Below are positions 63,464 through 64,000 of a DNA stretch of 64,000 nucleotides, piece after piece. Every line of letters begins with the position of its first letter. The first letter of the stretch is position 1. The stretch is from Candidatus Fermentibacterota bacterium (GTDB lineage Bacteria; JAFGKV01). The stretch covers positions 1-64,000 of the forward strand of contig JAFGKV010000114.1 of NCBI GenBank assembly GCA_016928395.1, in the 5' to 3' direction. Below the pieces are notes generated by a model. That model saw only the letters and a list, made by a program, of their open reading frames with translations. It did no database searches and was not told the DNA's origin. Made by a program: the position numbers and the translations under genes.

Positions 63464-64000
63464 ATGCGTTCTGCGTGCCTCACCCAGTCCATGACAAGAA
63501 TCATTCATCGCCTTGGTCGCCAGGCGGTTCACCCGCTCATTGCCTTGTCATGCCTTATTCTCGCGCTGAATGCATTCCCCGCGTGGACCGAATCCGTGAT
63601 TCGCGTGGACCTCGGCGATTTACCTCAGCGCACCATGCATCGCCTTCTGGAAGGGGATTTTGATATCCTCGCCCACGGCCGTGACTGGGTCGATGTCTTG
63701 GTTGACGATGCGGAGAAGCTCACCCTCGCCGACATGGGGGTTCGTTCCACCACCAGAATCCCCGATGCCCGTGCCTTTGAACACGACTTGCGGGGAAGAG
63801 ACTACTTCGACCACTTCCATGACTACGACGAGATCCTCGAAGAGCTTATGCGGGTCGTCCAAGATCATGGGTCTGTCGTCAAGCTTCTGGACATCGGGGA
63901 TTCGTGGGAGAAGATCCAGGGTAGCGCGGATCGCGACATCTGGGCAGTGAAGATCTCCGACAACGTCGAACTCGACGAGCCGGATGAAGCTGAAGTGCTC
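63464..64000 (+). CDS. Secreted M14-family zinc carboxypeptidase, N-terminal part
   Basis: The 179 codons in view are open to the window end. ATG 63464 has GGAGG six bases upstream. A signal peptide ends near residue 43 (LIALSCLILALNAFPAWT). The propeptide-like and early catalytic parts follow: FDILAHGRDWVDVLVDDAEK, YFDHFHDYDEILEELMRVVQ and LLDIGDSWEKIQGSADRDIW, then AVKISDNVELDEPDEAEV. This is the usual opening of carboxypeptidase T-like enzymes (YHxYdEi...S.EGR/QGR-DIwavKIS). The HxxE zinc motif should come just after the window edge. Confidence 0.85.
   Translation, partial: MRSACLTQSMTRIIHRLGRQAVHPLIALSCLILALNAFPAWTESVIRVDLGDLPQRTMHRLLEGDFDILAHGRDWVDVLVDDAEKLTLADMGVRSTTRIPDARAFEHDLRGRDYFDHFHDYDEILEELMRVVQDHGSVVKLLDIGDSWEKIQGSADRDIWAVKISDNVELDEPDEAEVL

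Overview
The window comes from a high-GC, diderm (outer-membrane) bacterium. Evidence for a Gram-negative envelope is direct: a TonB/ExbB/ExbD set, an Omp85 (BamA/TamA-like) protein, LapA and LapB, an O-antigen-ligase-like protein, several lipoproteins and several outer-membrane beta-barrel candidates. MurE carries the DNPR motif of meso-diaminopimelate-adding enzymes. No 16S rRNA or other firm phylogenetic marker is present. The gene style (secreted beta-helix and beta-barrel proteins, TPR and HEAT proteins, large hypothetical surface proteins) suggests an uncultivated lineage of the FCB or a neighbouring group, but that is only an inference. There is no phage, integrase, transposase or CRISPR array.

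Layout. 0-9.4 kb holds housekeeping genes: the end of a sigma-54 activator, OsmC, ElbB, a PpiD/SurA-like isomerase, a murE-murD pair, DUF3467, a cytidylate-kinase-like protein and a macro-domain protein. 9.5-19.2 kb starts with a GroES-like protein and a DUF362 protein and then becomes a polysaccharide cluster: three GT4 glycosyltransferases, a lipoprotein and a giant membrane protein that share a carbohydrate-binding-like domain, and an O-antigen-ligase-like protein. 19.4-27.5 kb is miaB-lapA-lapB-SPOR/TPR protein-mutS-mutL, tightly packed. 27.5-28.3 kb is non-coding and contains nine 14-bp tandem repeats and then a sigma-54-type promoter in front of a membrane diguanylate cyclase.

29.5-44.3 kb, all on the minus strand, is the most striking region: eleven genes, almost all overlapping by 1-4 bases. 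In transcription order they encode a ClpX-like AAA+ ATPase without the zinc domain, two lipoproteins, a 948-residue TPR protein, a beta-barrel candidate, ExbB, ExbD, TonB, an NHL-type propeller, a 1201-residue outer-membrane protein and an Omp85 protein. There is no recognisable TonB-dependent receptor. It reads as one co-translated envelope machine powered by the proton motive force, and it is my main candidate for an undescribed system.

44.8-49.1 kb holds secreted proteins of unknown function, a half-size EamA transporter, and a beta-helix gene interrupted by one in-frame TGA. 49.4-50.9 kb is tmk - tRNA-Arg(ACG) - tadA - tRNA-Ser(CGA) on the minus strand; TadA edits exactly this tRNA-Arg, and the tadA stop codon lies inside the tRNA-Ser gene. 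After an aspartate aminotransferase and a second repeat-rich gap come an ECF sigma / anti-sigma / YbjQ operon, then a pair of proteins that share a new-looking N-terminal domain, one fused to a degenerate HD-GYP domain and one to HEAT repeats. The window ends with PTS enzyme I, HolC, a two-domain secreted protein, another GT4 glycosyltransferase and the start of a secreted M14 carboxypeptidase.
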